This document shows positions 54,997 through 64,000 of a stretch of 64,000 nt of DNA, in pieces. Under the pieces are notes generated by a model. The model ran no database searches, was not told where the DNA came from, and saw only the letters and a list, made by a program, of their open reading frames with translations. The stretch comes from Leuconostoc carnosum (lineage in GTDB: Bacteria > Bacillota > Bacilli > Lactobacillales > Lactobacillaceae), in the NCBI RefSeq assembly GCF_014207505.1, contig NZ_JACHGL010000001.1, positions 124,001-188,000 of the forward strand, written 5' to 3'. Made by a program: the position numbers and the translations under genes. Numbering within the stretch: the first letter of the stretch is position 1; each line of letters opens with the position of its first letter.

Positions 54997-55851
54997 ATGA
55001 CAAATCGAGACACACAAACTGTACTTCAACCAGTTTTAATTAATCGGTTGGACAGTAAGATACAATATTTAAATCAATTGGAGTTGGCTATTAATAATAA
55101 CCAAGTTTCCAAAGTTTATGAATTACTAGACTCGCAAAAATTTAATGAACAAATTAGACAACGTGAACACGCCGATAGTAACGCACACCTATCTGTGCTT
55201 GTTTCAGATCTTCAAAATGATATCGCTTCATTTTTGGCCCCAGAATTGATTGGTTATTTGACTAGTCAATTCGACTTTTTAACTTTTAACCCAGTACAAG
55301 ATGAGCCAACACTGTATGATGTTTATATTGGTGACTGGTGGAATCATCGCCAATTAGGTGTTTTAGATATATTATCCGCGTCATTAACATTAGATAATCA
55401 TTTGATTTCGGAACTAACAGCAACAGCTAAATTACCAGATGGTGGAACACTTGACGATATTAAAATACAAGAAATTAATAAGATTATTGATGGATTAGAA
55501 GGTTTCTTGTCTGACAACACTAAACGATCATTAGAATTGCGAGTGATTGAGGATCAACTAGCAGAATTAATTAGCAATAAGGCTGGTTTATTTGGTAGAG
55601 GAGATAAGTTGACCAAGCAGTCACTTGAAAAGAAACGAGAATTATTATTGGCGACACAAAAACGTGTACCAGAAGTTCAAAATAAACTTGATGAACAACA
55701 AAAAGAACTATTAAAATTAGAAAAACTAGATGTGTTGCGGCAACTGGAGTTACAAGCTATTTTTACTACATTTACCGATTTAACATCATTTATTGGAGCG
55801 CTAGAGCAAATTTACGTCTCATACATCCACGCATTACAGCAGAAAAATTAG
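54997..55851 (+). CDS. Unrecognised 284-aa protein with a coiled coil
   Basis: Start ATG 54997 is behind GGAGG. Hydrophilic, no membrane helix. The N-terminal half is mixed, with YDVYIGDWWNHRQLGVLDI as its most distinctive piece; residues about 165-255 are charged and heptad-like (LSDNTKRSLELRVIEDQL, KKRELLLATQKRVPEVQNKL), predicting a coiled coil. It is three bases from the next gene and shares a transcript direction with lemA and htpX. I do not recognise the family. Confidence 0.75.
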   Translation: MTNRDTQTVLQPVLINRLDSKIQYLNQLELAINNNQVSKVYELLDSQKFNEQIRQREHADSNAHLSVLVSDLQNDIASFLAPELIGYLTSQFDFLTFNPVQDEPTLYDVYIGDWWNHRQLGVLDILSASLTLDNHLISELTATAKLPDGGTLDDIKIQEINKIIDGLEGFLSDNTKRSLELRVIEDQLAELISNKAGLFGRGDKLTKQSLEKKRELLLATQKRVPEVQNKLDEQQKELLKLEKLDVLRQLELQAIFTTFTDLTSFIGALEQIYVSYIHALQQKN

Positions 55852-55854
55852 ACT

Positions 55855-56772
55855 ATGGATAACTTTAAAATAAAAAATTATAGTGAACAATTAGGCAAGG
55901 ATTTGCGTCTTTTTGATCGTTTACACCTACTTATCGATACGCTAGGAACAACTGAAAATTTAATAGAAATATTGGATGTATTACAAAAAATTTTAGATTT
56001 CGATAGTCATCAATCAAAAATGGTGCGTATTGATAACCCTTTTTGGTTTCCTGATACACATTGGGTCACATTGGCGTTTGCAAAATTTGCTATGTCAGCT
56101 TCCTTATCAACAACTGTGGTGACATTACCTCAGGCACAAAAAGTGGTTGAACTTCATTTTGAAGAGTGGCCAAATGCCTCATTTCGATTTACCAAAGCGC
56201 CGTTAGCTGCAGGCGGTTACTATTTGGAAGAGACTGCTCAAAATTTACGAGTACTTTATTGGGATGTTGTACGTAGACGTTTTTATCTTGATGCGCAGCA
56301 ATTTGCGACCTTAGTACAAACAGAAGCACTTCAAATTGCTGGAGTGGAAGCATTAGCAACTTTCCAAAAGCGTTTAACTGCCATTGCTGAACAACTTGCT
56401 GAGGCAGATTATGATATTGTGTTACCAGGTAGTGATACTGCAAATCAGGGGAATTTAGTTATGACACAAAAAGACTTATCAGCAGATATTTTGGATGCTC
56501 TTTTCGTTTCGGCTGCTAAGCAACAATTCATTTTAAAAAGAATACAAAATGAGCAAACTGGCGCTGAAATAGCGGTTGGCGATGTTATCATCAAGTTACT
56601 ACAACAACGTGTTGACGGTGGACATGCACAATGGCATTATGACATAGTAGATGATCATCAAAAGGTGACGATTTATACGTTATTGCAGCAATTACCATTC
56701 TTTTATCGGTGGTACATGGGTAATCTCAATATAGTTGCTTTAAAAGATAAGCGTGAAGTATTTGTGGATTAG
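55855..56772 (+). CDS. Unrecognised 305-aa protein
   Basis: Hydrophilic protein with no signal or membrane helix and no motif I recognise. Notable segments are IDNPFWFPDTHWVTLAFAKF, the basic VLYWDVVRRRFYLD, and a C-terminal LPFFYRWYMGNLNIVALKD. Starts three bases after the coiled-coil protein and so is translated with it; the pair is probably one functional unit. lemA follows after 77 bases with its own AAGAGG site. Confidence 0.75.
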   Translation: MDNFKIKNYSEQLGKDLRLFDRLHLLIDTLGTTENLIEILDVLQKILDFDSHQSKMVRIDNPFWFPDTHWVTLAFAKFAMSASLSTTVVTLPQAQKVVELHFEEWPNASFRFTKAPLAAGGYYLEETAQNLRVLYWDVVRRRFYLDAQQFATLVQTEALQIAGVEALATFQKRLTAIAEQLAEADYDIVLPGSDTANQGNLVMTQKDLSADILDALFVSAAKQQFILKRIQNEQTGAEIAVGDVIIKLLQQRVDGGHAQWHYDIVDDHQKVTIYTLLQQLPFFYRWYMGNLNIVALKDKREVFVD

Positions 56773-56849
56773 GTTGGTATATGAGACAATTGAGTTATAA
56801 AGTTTTATATATTGTATTATTTTCACACTTAGAAAAGAAGAGGTAAATT

Positions 56850-57398
56850 ATGGCAATTATTATTATTATTGCTGTTGTCGCAGTGATTGCTATCATTTGG
56901 GTTGCTGTTTATAACGGCTTGGTGAAGTCACGCATGCTTACGCAAGAAGCGTGGAGTCAAATTGATGTGCAACTTAAGCGCCGAAATGATTTGATTCCTA
57001 ACCTTGTCAATACTGTTAAGGGTTACGCTGATTTTGAAAAATCAACTTTACAAGCCGTTACAGATGCACGAGCAAGTGTCAATAATGCGCAGGGACCTGC
57101 TGCAACAATGGCAGCTTCTGATCAATTAACTGGTGCTTTATCACATTTGTTTGCTGTGGCAGAAGCATATCCTGACTTAAAAGCAAGTACAAGTTTTAAT
57201 AAGTTACAGGAAGAGTTAACGAATACAGAAAACAAAATTGCTTATTCACGTCAATTATTTAACACAACAACTGCAAGTTACAACACGAAGTTACAATCTT
57301 TCCCAAGTAATATTATTGCAGGTATTCATCATTTTGAACCTAGTGAATTTATTGTTGTGCCAGAAAATGAAAAAGAAGTACCAACGGTTAAATTTTAA
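56850..57398 (+). CDS. lemA: LemA family protein
   Basis: 182 aa. One N-terminal helix (about 2-20, [17 protein letters not shown]) anchors a four-helix bundle with the signature [20 protein letters not shown] and [15 protein letters not shown]. The C-terminus ends EKEVPTVKF. LemA is commonly paired with HtpX; here they overlap by one base. Its role is probably as a partner in membrane protein quality control, from family context. Confidence 0.95.
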   Translation: MAIIIIIAVVAVIAIIWVAVYNGLVKSRMLTQEAWSQIDVQLKRRNDLIPNLVNTVKGYADFEKSTLQAVTDARASVNNAQGPAATMAASDQLTGALSHLFAVAEAYPDLKASTSFNKLQEELTNTENKIAYSRQLFNTTTASYNTKLQSFPSNIIAGIHHFEPSEFIVVPENEKEVPTVKF

Positions 57399-58291
57399 TG
57401 TTATACGAGCAAATACAATCAAATAAGCGCCGTACCATTGTGCTATTGGTTGGCTTTTTCATTTTGGTAGCTATTGTTGGCGCTGCGGTTGGATACCTAT
57501 TACTTGGTTCTCTTGAACTCGGCATTATTGCGGCTATTGTCATTGGTGTGATCTATACGTTGATTATGATTAGTAACTCAACTAGTGTGGTTATGGCAAT
57601 GAACCATGGTACAGAGATAAAAAATGCTGATGAAGAACCAGAACTATGGCATACAGTTGAAGATATGTCGATGGTAGCACAAGTACCAATGCCCCGTGTT
57701 TTTATTATTCAAGATGATAGTCCTAATGCATTTGCGACAGGTAATAGTCCTAAAAATTCTGCTGTTGCCGCGACAACCGGTTTATTAAAAATCATGAACC
57801 GCCATGAATTGGAAGGTGTCATAGGGCATGAAATCAGTCATATTCGTAATTATGATATCCGTATTTCTACGATTGCCCTCGCTCTAACAGCGGCTATTTC
57901 ATTACTTGTCAATCTTGGGAGTAACTGGTGGTTTTGGGGTAGTGGGACAAATCGTCGTGATAACCGAGAAAGCGGGAGTAATGGTGCTCAAATTTTCCTT
58001 CTGATTTTTTCCATTATTATTATGGTATTAGCACCACTTGTTGCAACAGTGGTACAATTAGCTATTTCACGAAATCGTGAATATTTAGCAGATGCAGGAA
58101 GTGTTGAATTAACTCGTAATCCTGAAGAATTAATTTCTGCGCTAAGTAAACTAGGGTCTGCCAAACCAATGGAAAATGTCGATCCATCTTCAGCATCTTT
58201 ATATATTAGTAATCCGCTTAAACAAAAGAAACACTTGTTTGATACGCATCCACCTATTGAGGAACGAATTGCGCGGCTACAAAAAATGTAA
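57398..58291 (+). CDS. htpX: Membrane zinc metalloprotease HtpX
   Basis: M48 family protease for damaged membrane proteins. 297 aa, two N-terminal helices (about 14-60), zinc motif [11 protein letters not shown], two further helices, and the third zinc ligand in the [17 protein letters not shown] segment. C-terminal [14 protein letters not shown] is typical. ATG overlaps the lemA stop (TAATG). Confidence 0.96.
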   Translation: MLYEQIQSNKRRTIVLLVGFFILVAIVGAAVGYLLLGSLELGIIAAIVIGVIYTLIMISNSTSVVMAMNHGTEIKNADEEPELWHTVEDMSMVAQVPMPRVFIIQDDSPNAFATGNSPKNSAVAATTGLLKIMNRHELEGVIGHEISHIRNYDIRISTIALALTAAISLLVNLGSNWWFWGSGTNRRDNRESGSNGAQIFLLIFSIIIMVLAPLVATVVQLAISRNREYLADAGSVELTRNPEELISALSKLGSAKPMENVDPSSASLYISNPLKQKKHLFDTHPPIEERIARLQKM

Positions 58292-58326
58292 AAAACGATG
58301 AACAATTACGTTCATCGTTTTTTTGC
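58290..58326 (+). terminator. Terminator after htpX
   Basis: AAAACGATGAAC/GTTCATCGTTTT with T-run immediately after the stop codon. Confidence 0.9.
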
Positions 58327-58477
58327 GGTGATAATCACAACTATATTACAATCATATTTCATAATTATTTTAGATTGATTAATAATTTTATATATTAAAT
58401 TTTATTAATGAAGTTTACGATAAACTAAAGTAGTTAAGAATTGTTAAAGTTTATGCGAACGAGTAGAGGATTAACAT

Positions 58478-59791
58478 ATGGAAAGAATTGATAAGAAAAT
58501 TATTGTATCAGGTTTTAGTTTGTTGGGAATAGCTGCCATTGGGACGGGGATAGCTCATGCAGATGTAGCGCAACAGGTTGTCGATAAAGCTGTGGAATCA
58601 GTCACCGAGCCTTCTAATTTATCGACACAAAAAACGGCACTATCAAAATCACCCTTGAAAATTGCTAAAAATAAAGTTACTCAAGTGTCTGACTCTAAGA
58701 GAGAGCAGATTATTAAGTCAGCAGTGAACTCAAAAACTTATGCGGTTAAAAGTGGTGATTCGCTATGGTCTATTGCCAATCATCATAACGTAAATGTTGA
58801 AGAACTGGTTTTGGCGAATAATGGTTCTGATTTAATTTCTGTCGGTCAAAAAATTACTTTGCCAAGTCAAACGCCTACTACAAGTGTTGAATCAGAAAAA
58901 ACGGATTCGTCACCTGTGACTGTTGATACGGAAAAATCAACTGCAGCGGAAACAGCATTAGAGCCTAAAACTGATGTCAGCGTTGATGACAGTTTAAACT
59001 CACAAGTAGGTAACGAAGCATCAGTGGTGCAAGCACCCACTGATGCTTCATCAGCGAGTGAGAATATTACAAGTAGTGATGTACCAGTTGTAAGTCAGTC
59101 ATCGGCGCCTTCAGTAAGTAGCGTTTCTTCGCAAGTGGATATGTCTTTAACACAAACCACATCAAATCAGGTTAGTGAAACTTTACCTGATATGGCAACA
59201 TCTAAAAATACAAATGATACGACCGCATCATCAGTAGTTCAAACTGCTAGTCAGAAAAGTGACATTGCTGATCAAGGACAAAATACAGTGGAATCAGTCA
59301 CGGCGGCGACTGATCCAGAAACAACAGCTCATTCAGTGGCTGCAGGATCAGACAAATCATCGATTTCACAGTCAGAAAGTGCATCAAATGTACAGCCAGT
59401 TAATAAAACACAACCTAAAACAGACACTAATATAAATGGTATTGTGTCATTAGCTAAAAATTTGGTCACACAGGATATTCCTTATGAATGGGGTGGAACT
59501 AACACGCAAGGATTTGATTGTTCTGGATTTGTGAGTTATGTATTTCAAAATGCTGCTGGTATTTCATTACCTCATTCTTCAGTTGTGCAAGAGTCGTATG
59601 TCCAACAGAAAGCCGTTACGCAAGCACAACCAGGTGATTTGTTGTTCTGGGGAACACCTGGAGCAAGCTATCATGTTGCAATTTACATCGGTGGTAATCA
59701 GTATGTTTCGGCACCCGATTCTGGCGAAAATGTGCGCATTGAAACGATTTCAGCTAACTTTGAACCGAGTTTTGCAGGTCACGTCGAATAG
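58478..59791 (+). CDS. Secreted LysM-NlpC/P60 peptidoglycan hydrolase
   Basis: 437 aa. Signal peptide about 1-28 (hydrophobic core then AHA-DV). One LysM domain at about 87-130 (YAVKSGDSLWSIANHHNVNV ... SVGQKITLP) binds peptidoglycan. A Ser/Thr-rich linker of nearly 190 residues follows, then the NlpC/P60 catalytic domain (about 322-437): YEWGGTNTQGFDCSGFVSY with the nucleophile Cys at about 348, and YHVAIYIGGNQYV with the catalytic His. D,L-endopeptidase activity is expected, in cell separation or wall growth. Confidence 0.94.
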   Translation: MERIDKKIIVSGFSLLGIAAIGTGIAHADVAQQVVDKAVESVTEPSNLSTQKTALSKSPLKIAKNKVTQVSDSKREQIIKSAVNSKTYAVKSGDSLWSIANHHNVNVEELVLANNGSDLISVGQKITLPSQTPTTSVESEKTDSSPVTVDTEKSTAAETALEPKTDVSVDDSLNSQVGNEASVVQAPTDASSASENITSSDVPVVSQSSAPSVSSVSSQVDMSLTQTTSNQVSETLPDMATSKNTNDTTASSVVQTASQKSDIADQGQNTVESVTAATDPETTAHSVAAGSDKSSISQSESASNVQPVNKTQPKTDTNINGIVSLAKNLVTQDIPYEWGGTNTQGFDCSGFVSYVFQNAAGISLPHSSVVQESYVQQKAVTQAQPGDLLFWGTPGASYHVAIYIGGNQYVSAPDSGENVRIETISANFEPSFAGHVE

Positions 59792-59844
59792 GTCTTGCTT
59801 TTTCTAATAAAAACCGTTAAAGTAAAGCTATTAATAAATATTGG

Positions 59845-59978
59845 TTTGCAGATATATTGCTAGAAAATGGCTAGCAGTTTCTACCACGCCCCTAAAGTCG
59901 TGACTATTCGCAAATGCAACACGACCTTAATGGCGAAGTCTAAGCATTTGTGGATCTATATATCCCAGGTGCTTTTTT
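59845..59978 (+). promoter_or_regulatory. Guanine riboswitch with terminator
   Basis: Purine-aptamer signature: P1 TTTGC/GCAAA arms, P2 GCTAG/CTAGC with loop AAAATGG, core AGTTTCTACC, P3 CACG/CGTG with loop CCCCTAAAGT, and TGACTAT. The base at the specificity position is C (59904), so guanine rather than adenine. Expression platform: terminator AGCATTTGTGGAT/ATCCCAGGTGCT plus T-run (59943-59978); the antiterminator pairs CAAATGC of P1 with GCATTTG of the terminator. Guanine binding should switch off the operon. Confidence 0.92.
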
Positions 59979-60107
59979 GGTATAATAATACAATTTGTTA
60001 CAATTTAAATCGGCGGATCAGCTAATAATTGTATTAGCAAAAAGGCCTAATTAACGCGTGTTAAACATCATTGCGGGGTGTTTAATGTATTTAAATCGGA
60101 GGATCTC

Positions 60108-61280
60108 ATGCAAAAATTCTTTTTAGACGATGAAAAGCCTAAATTTAGTTCACGTAATAAGTTTGCTAAGATGGGCTTAACGTTTGAAGATGTCAAGTTA
60201 ATGAACGACAAAAATACGACCGTTCAAGCTAATAATGTCAATGTTTCAACTAGTTTAACACCGACGTTACAACTAAATATTCCGTTGATTTCTGCTGCAA
60301 TGGATACTGTTACTGAGGCTAATTTTGCTATAGAATTGGCAAAGTTGGGTGGGTTAGGTGTTATTCATAAAAATATGACTATTGCTGAACAAGCTGATGA
60401 AGTTAAACAAGTAAAAACAGCCACTTTCGATCCTAAACAATATGATCATGCTGCTGTGGACGCAAAAGAGCAGTTATTGGTTGCTGGTGCAGTAGGTGTG
60501 ACCTCAGATACAGTTAAACGTGTTGAAGCAATGGTTAATGCTGGTGTTGATGCAATTGTTTTAGATTCTGCACACGGTCATTCGGAAGGTGTTTTACGCA
60601 AAGTAACTGAAGTACGTAATGCTTTCCCAGACTTAAATATTATTGCGGGTAATATTGCAACCTCAGAGGGGGCAGCAGCTTTGTATGATGCTGGTGCTGA
60701 TGTTGTTAAAGTTGGTATTGGTCCCGGGTCTATTTGCACAACGCGTGTTGTTGCTGGCATTGGCGTACCACAAATATCAGCAGTTCGTGATGCTGCTGAT
60801 GAAGGTGTTCGTCGCGGTAAAGCAATTATTGCTGATGGTGGTGCAAAAACAGCTGAGGATATTGTCAAGGCAATGGCTGCAGGTGGTAATGCTGTGATGT
60901 TGGGTTCAATGTTTTCTGGTACAAAAGAAACACCGGGCGAAATTTTTGAAGATAACGGTAAGAAATATAAAACTTATAGAGGTATGGGATCAATTGCCGC
61001 TATGGAAGCCGGTTCAAAAGATCGTTATTTTCAAGGTGAAGTTAACGAAGCTAAAAAGATGGTACCCGAAGGTATTGAGGCACGTGTTGAGTATAAAGGG
61101 GCATTGGCAGACATCTTGACCCCTGTTATGAATAGTATTCGCCAAGAAATGTCTGAAATGGGTGAAAGTGCAATTACAGATTTATCAAAAAATCGTCATA
61201 TTGCACGTGATATCACCGGTATTGATTATGAAGAGGCGCTGTCAAAAACTGAGTCAAAGTATACGATACCAACATTCTAA
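60108..61280 (+). CDS. guaB: IMP dehydrogenase catalytic subunit, CBS-less
   Basis: Oxidises IMP to XMP, first step to GMP. 390 aa from ATG 60108 behind GGAGG; usual IMPDH is about 490 aa, and here the CBS pair between the two barrel halves is absent (GLGVIHKNMTIAEQADEV runs on to the second half). Catalytic parts are intact: SAAMDTVTE, DSAHGHS (Asp153), Cys-loop GIGPGSICTTR (Cys210), RGMGSIAAME and flap SKDRYFQG. Missing: the N-terminal DDVLLVP..S.VLP motif, GGLRAGMGYxG, and the C-terminal ESHPHDV..APNY segment, replaced by unrelated sequence ending SKYTIPTF. Those missing parts are present in the next gene's product. Confidence 0.93.
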   Translation: MQKFFLDDEKPKFSSRNKFAKMGLTFEDVKLMNDKNTTVQANNVNVSTSLTPTLQLNIPLISAAMDTVTEANFAIELAKLGGLGVIHKNMTIAEQADEVKQVKTATFDPKQYDHAAVDAKEQLLVAGAVGVTSDTVKRVEAMVNAGVDAIVLDSAHGHSEGVLRKVTEVRNAFPDLNIIAGNIATSEGAAALYDAGADVVKVGIGPGSICTTRVVAGIGVPQISAVRDAADEGVRRGKAIIADGGAKTAEDIVKAMAAGGNAVMLGSMFSGTKETPGEIFEDNGKKYKTYRGMGSIAAMEAGSKDRYFQGEVNEAKKMVPEGIEARVEYKGALADILTPVMNSIRQEMSEMGESAITDLSKNRHIARDITGIDYEEALSKTESKYTIPTF

Positions 61281-61303
61281 GCAGTCAGTAATGGAGAAAT
61301 AAT

Positions 61304-62284
61304 ATGTCTGAAAATAATAAAAACCAAGGTTTAGGGTATGATCAAGTGTTGCTTGTACCTGGTGCTTCAAATGTTTTACCACATACAGTATCGTTATCAA
61401 CACAATTAGCTAACAATTTCATCTTAAATATTCCTTTGATTTCTGAAGCCAATGGTGTTGCTACTGATGTTAGAGTTGTACCAACAGCATTAAATGGTGG
61501 ATTAGGCGTAGTGGCGGAGCAGGAAGATATTGATGCACAGTCAGCAACAATTGCCACTGCTAAACAAACAGTTGTTGATTTTGAAAAATATCCCAATGCT
61601 TTCGTAGATGCTCAGAATCATCTTCGCGTCGCTGCTGAAGTTTGGTTATCTACTGGTGCACAAGACCGAGTTAAAAAGTTAGTTACAGCCGGCGCTGATG
61701 CAATCTTTTTCTATCTTAAAGATGCACTCACTCATGAAACAAATGAAATTGTCAAAGCTGTACGTAAAGCATTTCCAACAACATTCTTAGCTGTTGGGGT
61801 TATTGAAGATCAAGGAATTGCTGGGGCATTGTACCAAGATGGTGTTGACGCCGTCATTGCAGGGCGTGCAGTGAACTCAGAACTACCTAATAATGTGTTA
61901 TATCCATTTTTAACAACAACAATGGCAATTGCAGAAGTGGCAGCTGATTTTGATAAAGCAGTGATTGCTTCTGGTGGTGCTCACTACTCTGGAGATGTTG
62001 TTAAAGCTATCTCAGCTGGAGCATCTGCAATTTTAGTAACTGATTTACTCAAAGGTGAGGTTTTGTCCGCGGATGGTACCTTTGCTGGTGGTGATATGTC
62101 AATTGATGATGCTATTTTCCAAACTGATGGTGGCTTACGTGCAGGGATGGGATATACAGGCTCATCAACAATTTCAGATTTGAAATTGTCAGCAAAGTTT
62201 GTTCAAATTACAGATAATGGTTTGCGTGAATCACATCCACATGATGTTGAAATTACAAAAATTGCACCTAATTACGCAAAGTGA
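61304..62284 (+). CDS. IMP dehydrogenase-like paralogue lacking catalytic residues
   Basis: 326 aa, clearly of the IMPDH barrel family but inactive by sequence. It keeps the N-terminal GYDQVLLVPGASNVLP (11-26), the GGLRAGMGYTGSSTI segment (276-290) and ESHPHDVEITKIAPNY (309-324). The Cys-loop is replaced by AGRAVNSELPNN (186-197, no Cys), SAAMDTVTE by SEANGVATD, and the flap region is deleted. It lies 23 bases after the catalytic gene and before guaA. Inference: a non-catalytic partner that completes the K+ site and interfaces of the first protein. Confidence 0.85.
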   Translation: MSENNKNQGLGYDQVLLVPGASNVLPHTVSLSTQLANNFILNIPLISEANGVATDVRVVPTALNGGLGVVAEQEDIDAQSATIATAKQTVVDFEKYPNAFVDAQNHLRVAAEVWLSTGAQDRVKKLVTAGADAIFFYLKDALTHETNEIVKAVRKAFPTTFLAVGVIEDQGIAGALYQDGVDAVIAGRAVNSELPNNVLYPFLTTTMAIAEVAADFDKAVIASGGAHYSGDVVKAISAGASAILVTDLLKGEVLSADGTFAGGDMSIDDAIFQTDGGLRAGMGYTGSSTISDLKLSAKFVQITDNGLRESHPHDVEITKIAPNYAK

Positions 62285-62374
62285 TATATGATAAAGTTGA
62301 TTTTAAGAATAAAAATGATCTATCGTTTTATTCTCATTGTTAAGTTTAAACATGTACTAAAGGGAGAGTAAAGC

Positions 62375-63922
62375 ATGGCTGAAATTAATGCCGATAAAGT
62401 TCTTGTATTGGACTATGGTAGCCAATATAATCAATTAATTACCCGCCGTATCCGTGAAATGGGCGTTTTTTCTGAGTTGAAGTCACGTAATATGACTATT
62501 TCTGAAATAAAAGCCTATCATCCAAAAGCAATTATTTTATCAGGTGGTCCAAAATCTGTTTATGAAGAAGATGCCTTTAGCATCGATCAAGAACTGTTTA
62601 ATTTAGGCGTTCCTGTGCTTGGTGTTTGTTATGGCATGCAATTGATGGCACAACAACTAGGTGGTAGCGTTGAAGCCAATCCTGGGAATGGTGAATTTGG
62701 TCAAACAATTCTAAAACAAACTGATCACGCTGGCCGGTTGTTTGCTGATACACCAGTTGAACAAACTGTTCTAATGAGCCATTCGGATAATGTTGTAAAG
62801 TTACCTGAAGGATTTGAAGTGGCCGGTGGCTCAGATAAGACACCAATTGCTGCTATTGCTAATGAAGAACGTCGTTTATATGGTGTGCAGTTTCATGCAG
62901 AAACAACATTATCTGAACACGGTAAACAGATTTTGCATAATTTTGTGTTTGACATTGCGCAAGCTGAGGCTAATTGGGATATGAGCGGCTTCGTTGATCA
63001 ACAAATTGCTCATATCAGGAATATTGTTGGTGACAAGAAAGTATTATTGGGACTTTCTGGTGGTGTTGATTCATCAGTTGTTGGTGTTTTATTGCATAAA
63101 GCTATTGGTGATCAATTAACGTCAATTTTTGTTGACCATGGATTGTTACGTAAAAACGAAGCGCAGCAAGTGATGGAAATGATGGGCGGTCAATTTGGAT
63201 TAAACATTATCAAAGTTGATGCACAAGAACGCTTTTTGTCTCAATTAGCTGGGGTGACTGACCCAGAAAAAAAGCGCAAGATTATTGGTAATGAATTTAT
63301 TCAAGTCTTCAATGATGAAGCCACAAAGCTTGATGGTATTGATTTTCTGGCGCAAGGTACATTATATACTGATGTGATTGAGTCAGGTACAGATACTGCG
63401 CAAACAATTAAATCACACCATAATGTCGGTGGGCTACCTGAAGATATGCAGTTTAAGTTAATTGAACCACTGAATACACTCTTTAAAGATGAAGTTCGTG
63501 AACTAGGTGAGACCTTGGATATGCCACATGAAATGGTCTGGCGTCAACCATTCCCTGGACCTGGTCTTGGCATTCGTATCTTGGGTGACATCACAGAAGA
63601 CAAGCTAGAAATTGTTAGAGATTCAGATTGGATCCTACGTGACGAAATTGCTAAAGCTGGACTAGAGGGTGATGTTTGGCAGTACTTTACAGTCTTGACT
63701 GGCGTTCGTTCAGTAGGCGTTATGGGAGACTATCGTACCTACGACTATACGATTGCTATTCGTGCTATTACTTCGGTAGATGGCATGACAGCTGATTTTG
63801 CTCACTTACCATGGGAATTACTACAAAAAATTTCAGCGCGTATTGTTAACGAAGTTGGACACATTAATCGTGTCGTCTATGACATTACAGCGAAGCCACC
63901 AGCTACTGTTGAGTGGGAATAG
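62375..63922 (+). CDS. guaA: GMP synthase (glutamine-hydrolysing)
   Basis: Converts XMP to GMP. 515 aa. Class I glutamine amidotransferase domain (about 1-195): [18 protein letters not shown], nucleophile loop [22 protein letters not shown]-pyrophosphatase domain: [21 protein letters not shown]-terminal dimerisation domain: [13 protein letters not shown] and KPPATVEWE. Follows AGGGAGAG; third gene behind the guanine riboswitch. Confidence 0.98.
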   Translation: MAEINADKVLVLDYGSQYNQLITRRIREMGVFSELKSRNMTISEIKAYHPKAIILSGGPKSVYEEDAFSIDQELFNLGVPVLGVCYGMQLMAQQLGGSVEANPGNGEFGQTILKQTDHAGRLFADTPVEQTVLMSHSDNVVKLPEGFEVAGGSDKTPIAAIANEERRLYGVQFHAETTLSEHGKQILHNFVFDIAQAEANWDMSGFVDQQIAHIRNIVGDKKVLLGLSGGVDSSVVGVLLHKAIGDQLTSIFVDHGLLRKNEAQQVMEMMGGQFGLNIIKVDAQERFLSQLAGVTDPEKKRKIIGNEFIQVFNDEATKLDGIDFLAQGTLYTDVIESGTDTAQTIKSHHNVGGLPEDMQFKLIEPLNTLFKDEVRELGETLDMPHEMVWRQPFPGPGLGIRILGDITEDKLEIVRDSDWILRDEIAKAGLEGDVWQYFTVLTGVRSVGVMGDYRTYDYTIAIRAITSVDGMTADFAHLPWELLQKISARIVNEVGHINRVVYDITAKPPATVEWE

Positions 63923-63933
63923 TATATATAGCG

Positions 63934-63966
63934 AGAATGAGCACATCTTGTGCTTGTTCTTTTTCT
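63934..63966 (+). terminator. Terminator after guaA
   Basis: GAATGAGCACA/TGTGCTTGTTC stem followed by TTTTTCTTT, ending the guanine operon. Confidence 0.85.
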
Positions 63967-64000
63967 TTGAGCAAATATGTGTCAACATTGATTGTTATGG

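Noticed and set aside
58320-58477. Regulatory RNA upstream of the LysM-NlpC/P60 gene
   Set aside because: Very AT-rich, with no stable fold or recognised motif beyond a ribosome-binding site.
59981-59986. Second guaB promoter (TATAAT after the riboswitch terminator)
   Set aside because: No -35 element at a suitable distance; the hexamer alone is common in this AT-rich DNA.
1-64000. CRISPR arrays, insertion sequences, prophage or integrase
   Set aside because: No direct-repeat arrays, transposase or phage genes were seen; the segment is ordinary core chromosome.

Overview
The window is an AT-rich, densely packed bacterial chromosome segment. Gene families, T-box leaders, gene order and frequent TTG/GTG/ATA starts point to a lactic acid bacterium of the Lactobacillales, most likely the Leuconostoc/Weissella group (an inference from gene content; no 16S gene is present). 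No prophage, insertion sequence, CRISPR array or rRNA operon was seen. Almost all genes are on the + strand; the few minus-strand genes end against a + strand neighbour across a bidirectional hairpin terminator.

Layout. 1-8.1 kb: end of the division/cell-wall (dcw) cluster, murD(partial)-murG-divIB-ftsA-ftsZ-sepF-yggT-ylmH-divIVA. 8.1-11.2 kb: T-box leader and ileS. 11.4-21.4 kb: transport and salvage: an ECF S-component, tRNA-Arg, an Ile-rich leader peptide with attenuator before a hydratase-family gene and brnQ, upp, then a Leu-rich leader peptide with attenuator before an EIIC-like membrane protein and a liv-type branched-chain amino acid ABC transporter. 21.5-26.0 kb: methionine synthesis, two parallel units each with promoter, Met T-box, a paralogous 32-codon small ORF, and metF or metE; a decayed amino acid permease lies in the first unit. 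26-33 kb: yxjI-like gene, ung, pta, tRNA-Leu, serC-serA-pgpA, a YebC-family gene, flavodoxin. 33.5-44 kb: aquaporin-family protein, Thr T-box/thrS, amino acid permease, DUF1361 protein, infC-rpmI-rplT with an L20-type leader, RNase J2, TPR protein. 44-50 kb: tuf, an orphan ABC ATPase, rpiA, a universal stress protein, cyclophilin, methyltransferase-like protein and PAP2 phosphatase. 50-58 kb: Leu T-box/leuS, a MurJ-like flippase, two unrecognised genes, lemA and htpX. 58-64 kb: LysM-NlpC/P60 hydrolase, a guanine riboswitch and the GMP branch (IMP dehydrogenase, an IMP-dehydrogenase-like paralogue, guaA).

Regulation is unusually rich: five T-boxes (Ile, Met, Met, Thr, Leu), two or three leader-peptide attenuators, an L20-type leader, a guanine riboswitch with a C at the specificity position, and a cre-like site over the uspA promoter. 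Amino acid supply (transport, Met synthesis, tRNA charging) is therefore read mainly at the RNA level.

The most striking observation is the guanine operon. The catalytic IMP dehydrogenase lacks CBS domains and has lost the conserved N-terminal and C-terminal motifs, including the C-terminal Glu-Ser-His that normally completes the potassium site of the adjacent subunit. The next gene encodes a catalytically dead paralogue that keeps exactly those motifs. This suggests an obligate two-component IMP dehydrogenase. The second is the pair of paralogous small ORFs sitting between Met T-boxes and metF/metE.
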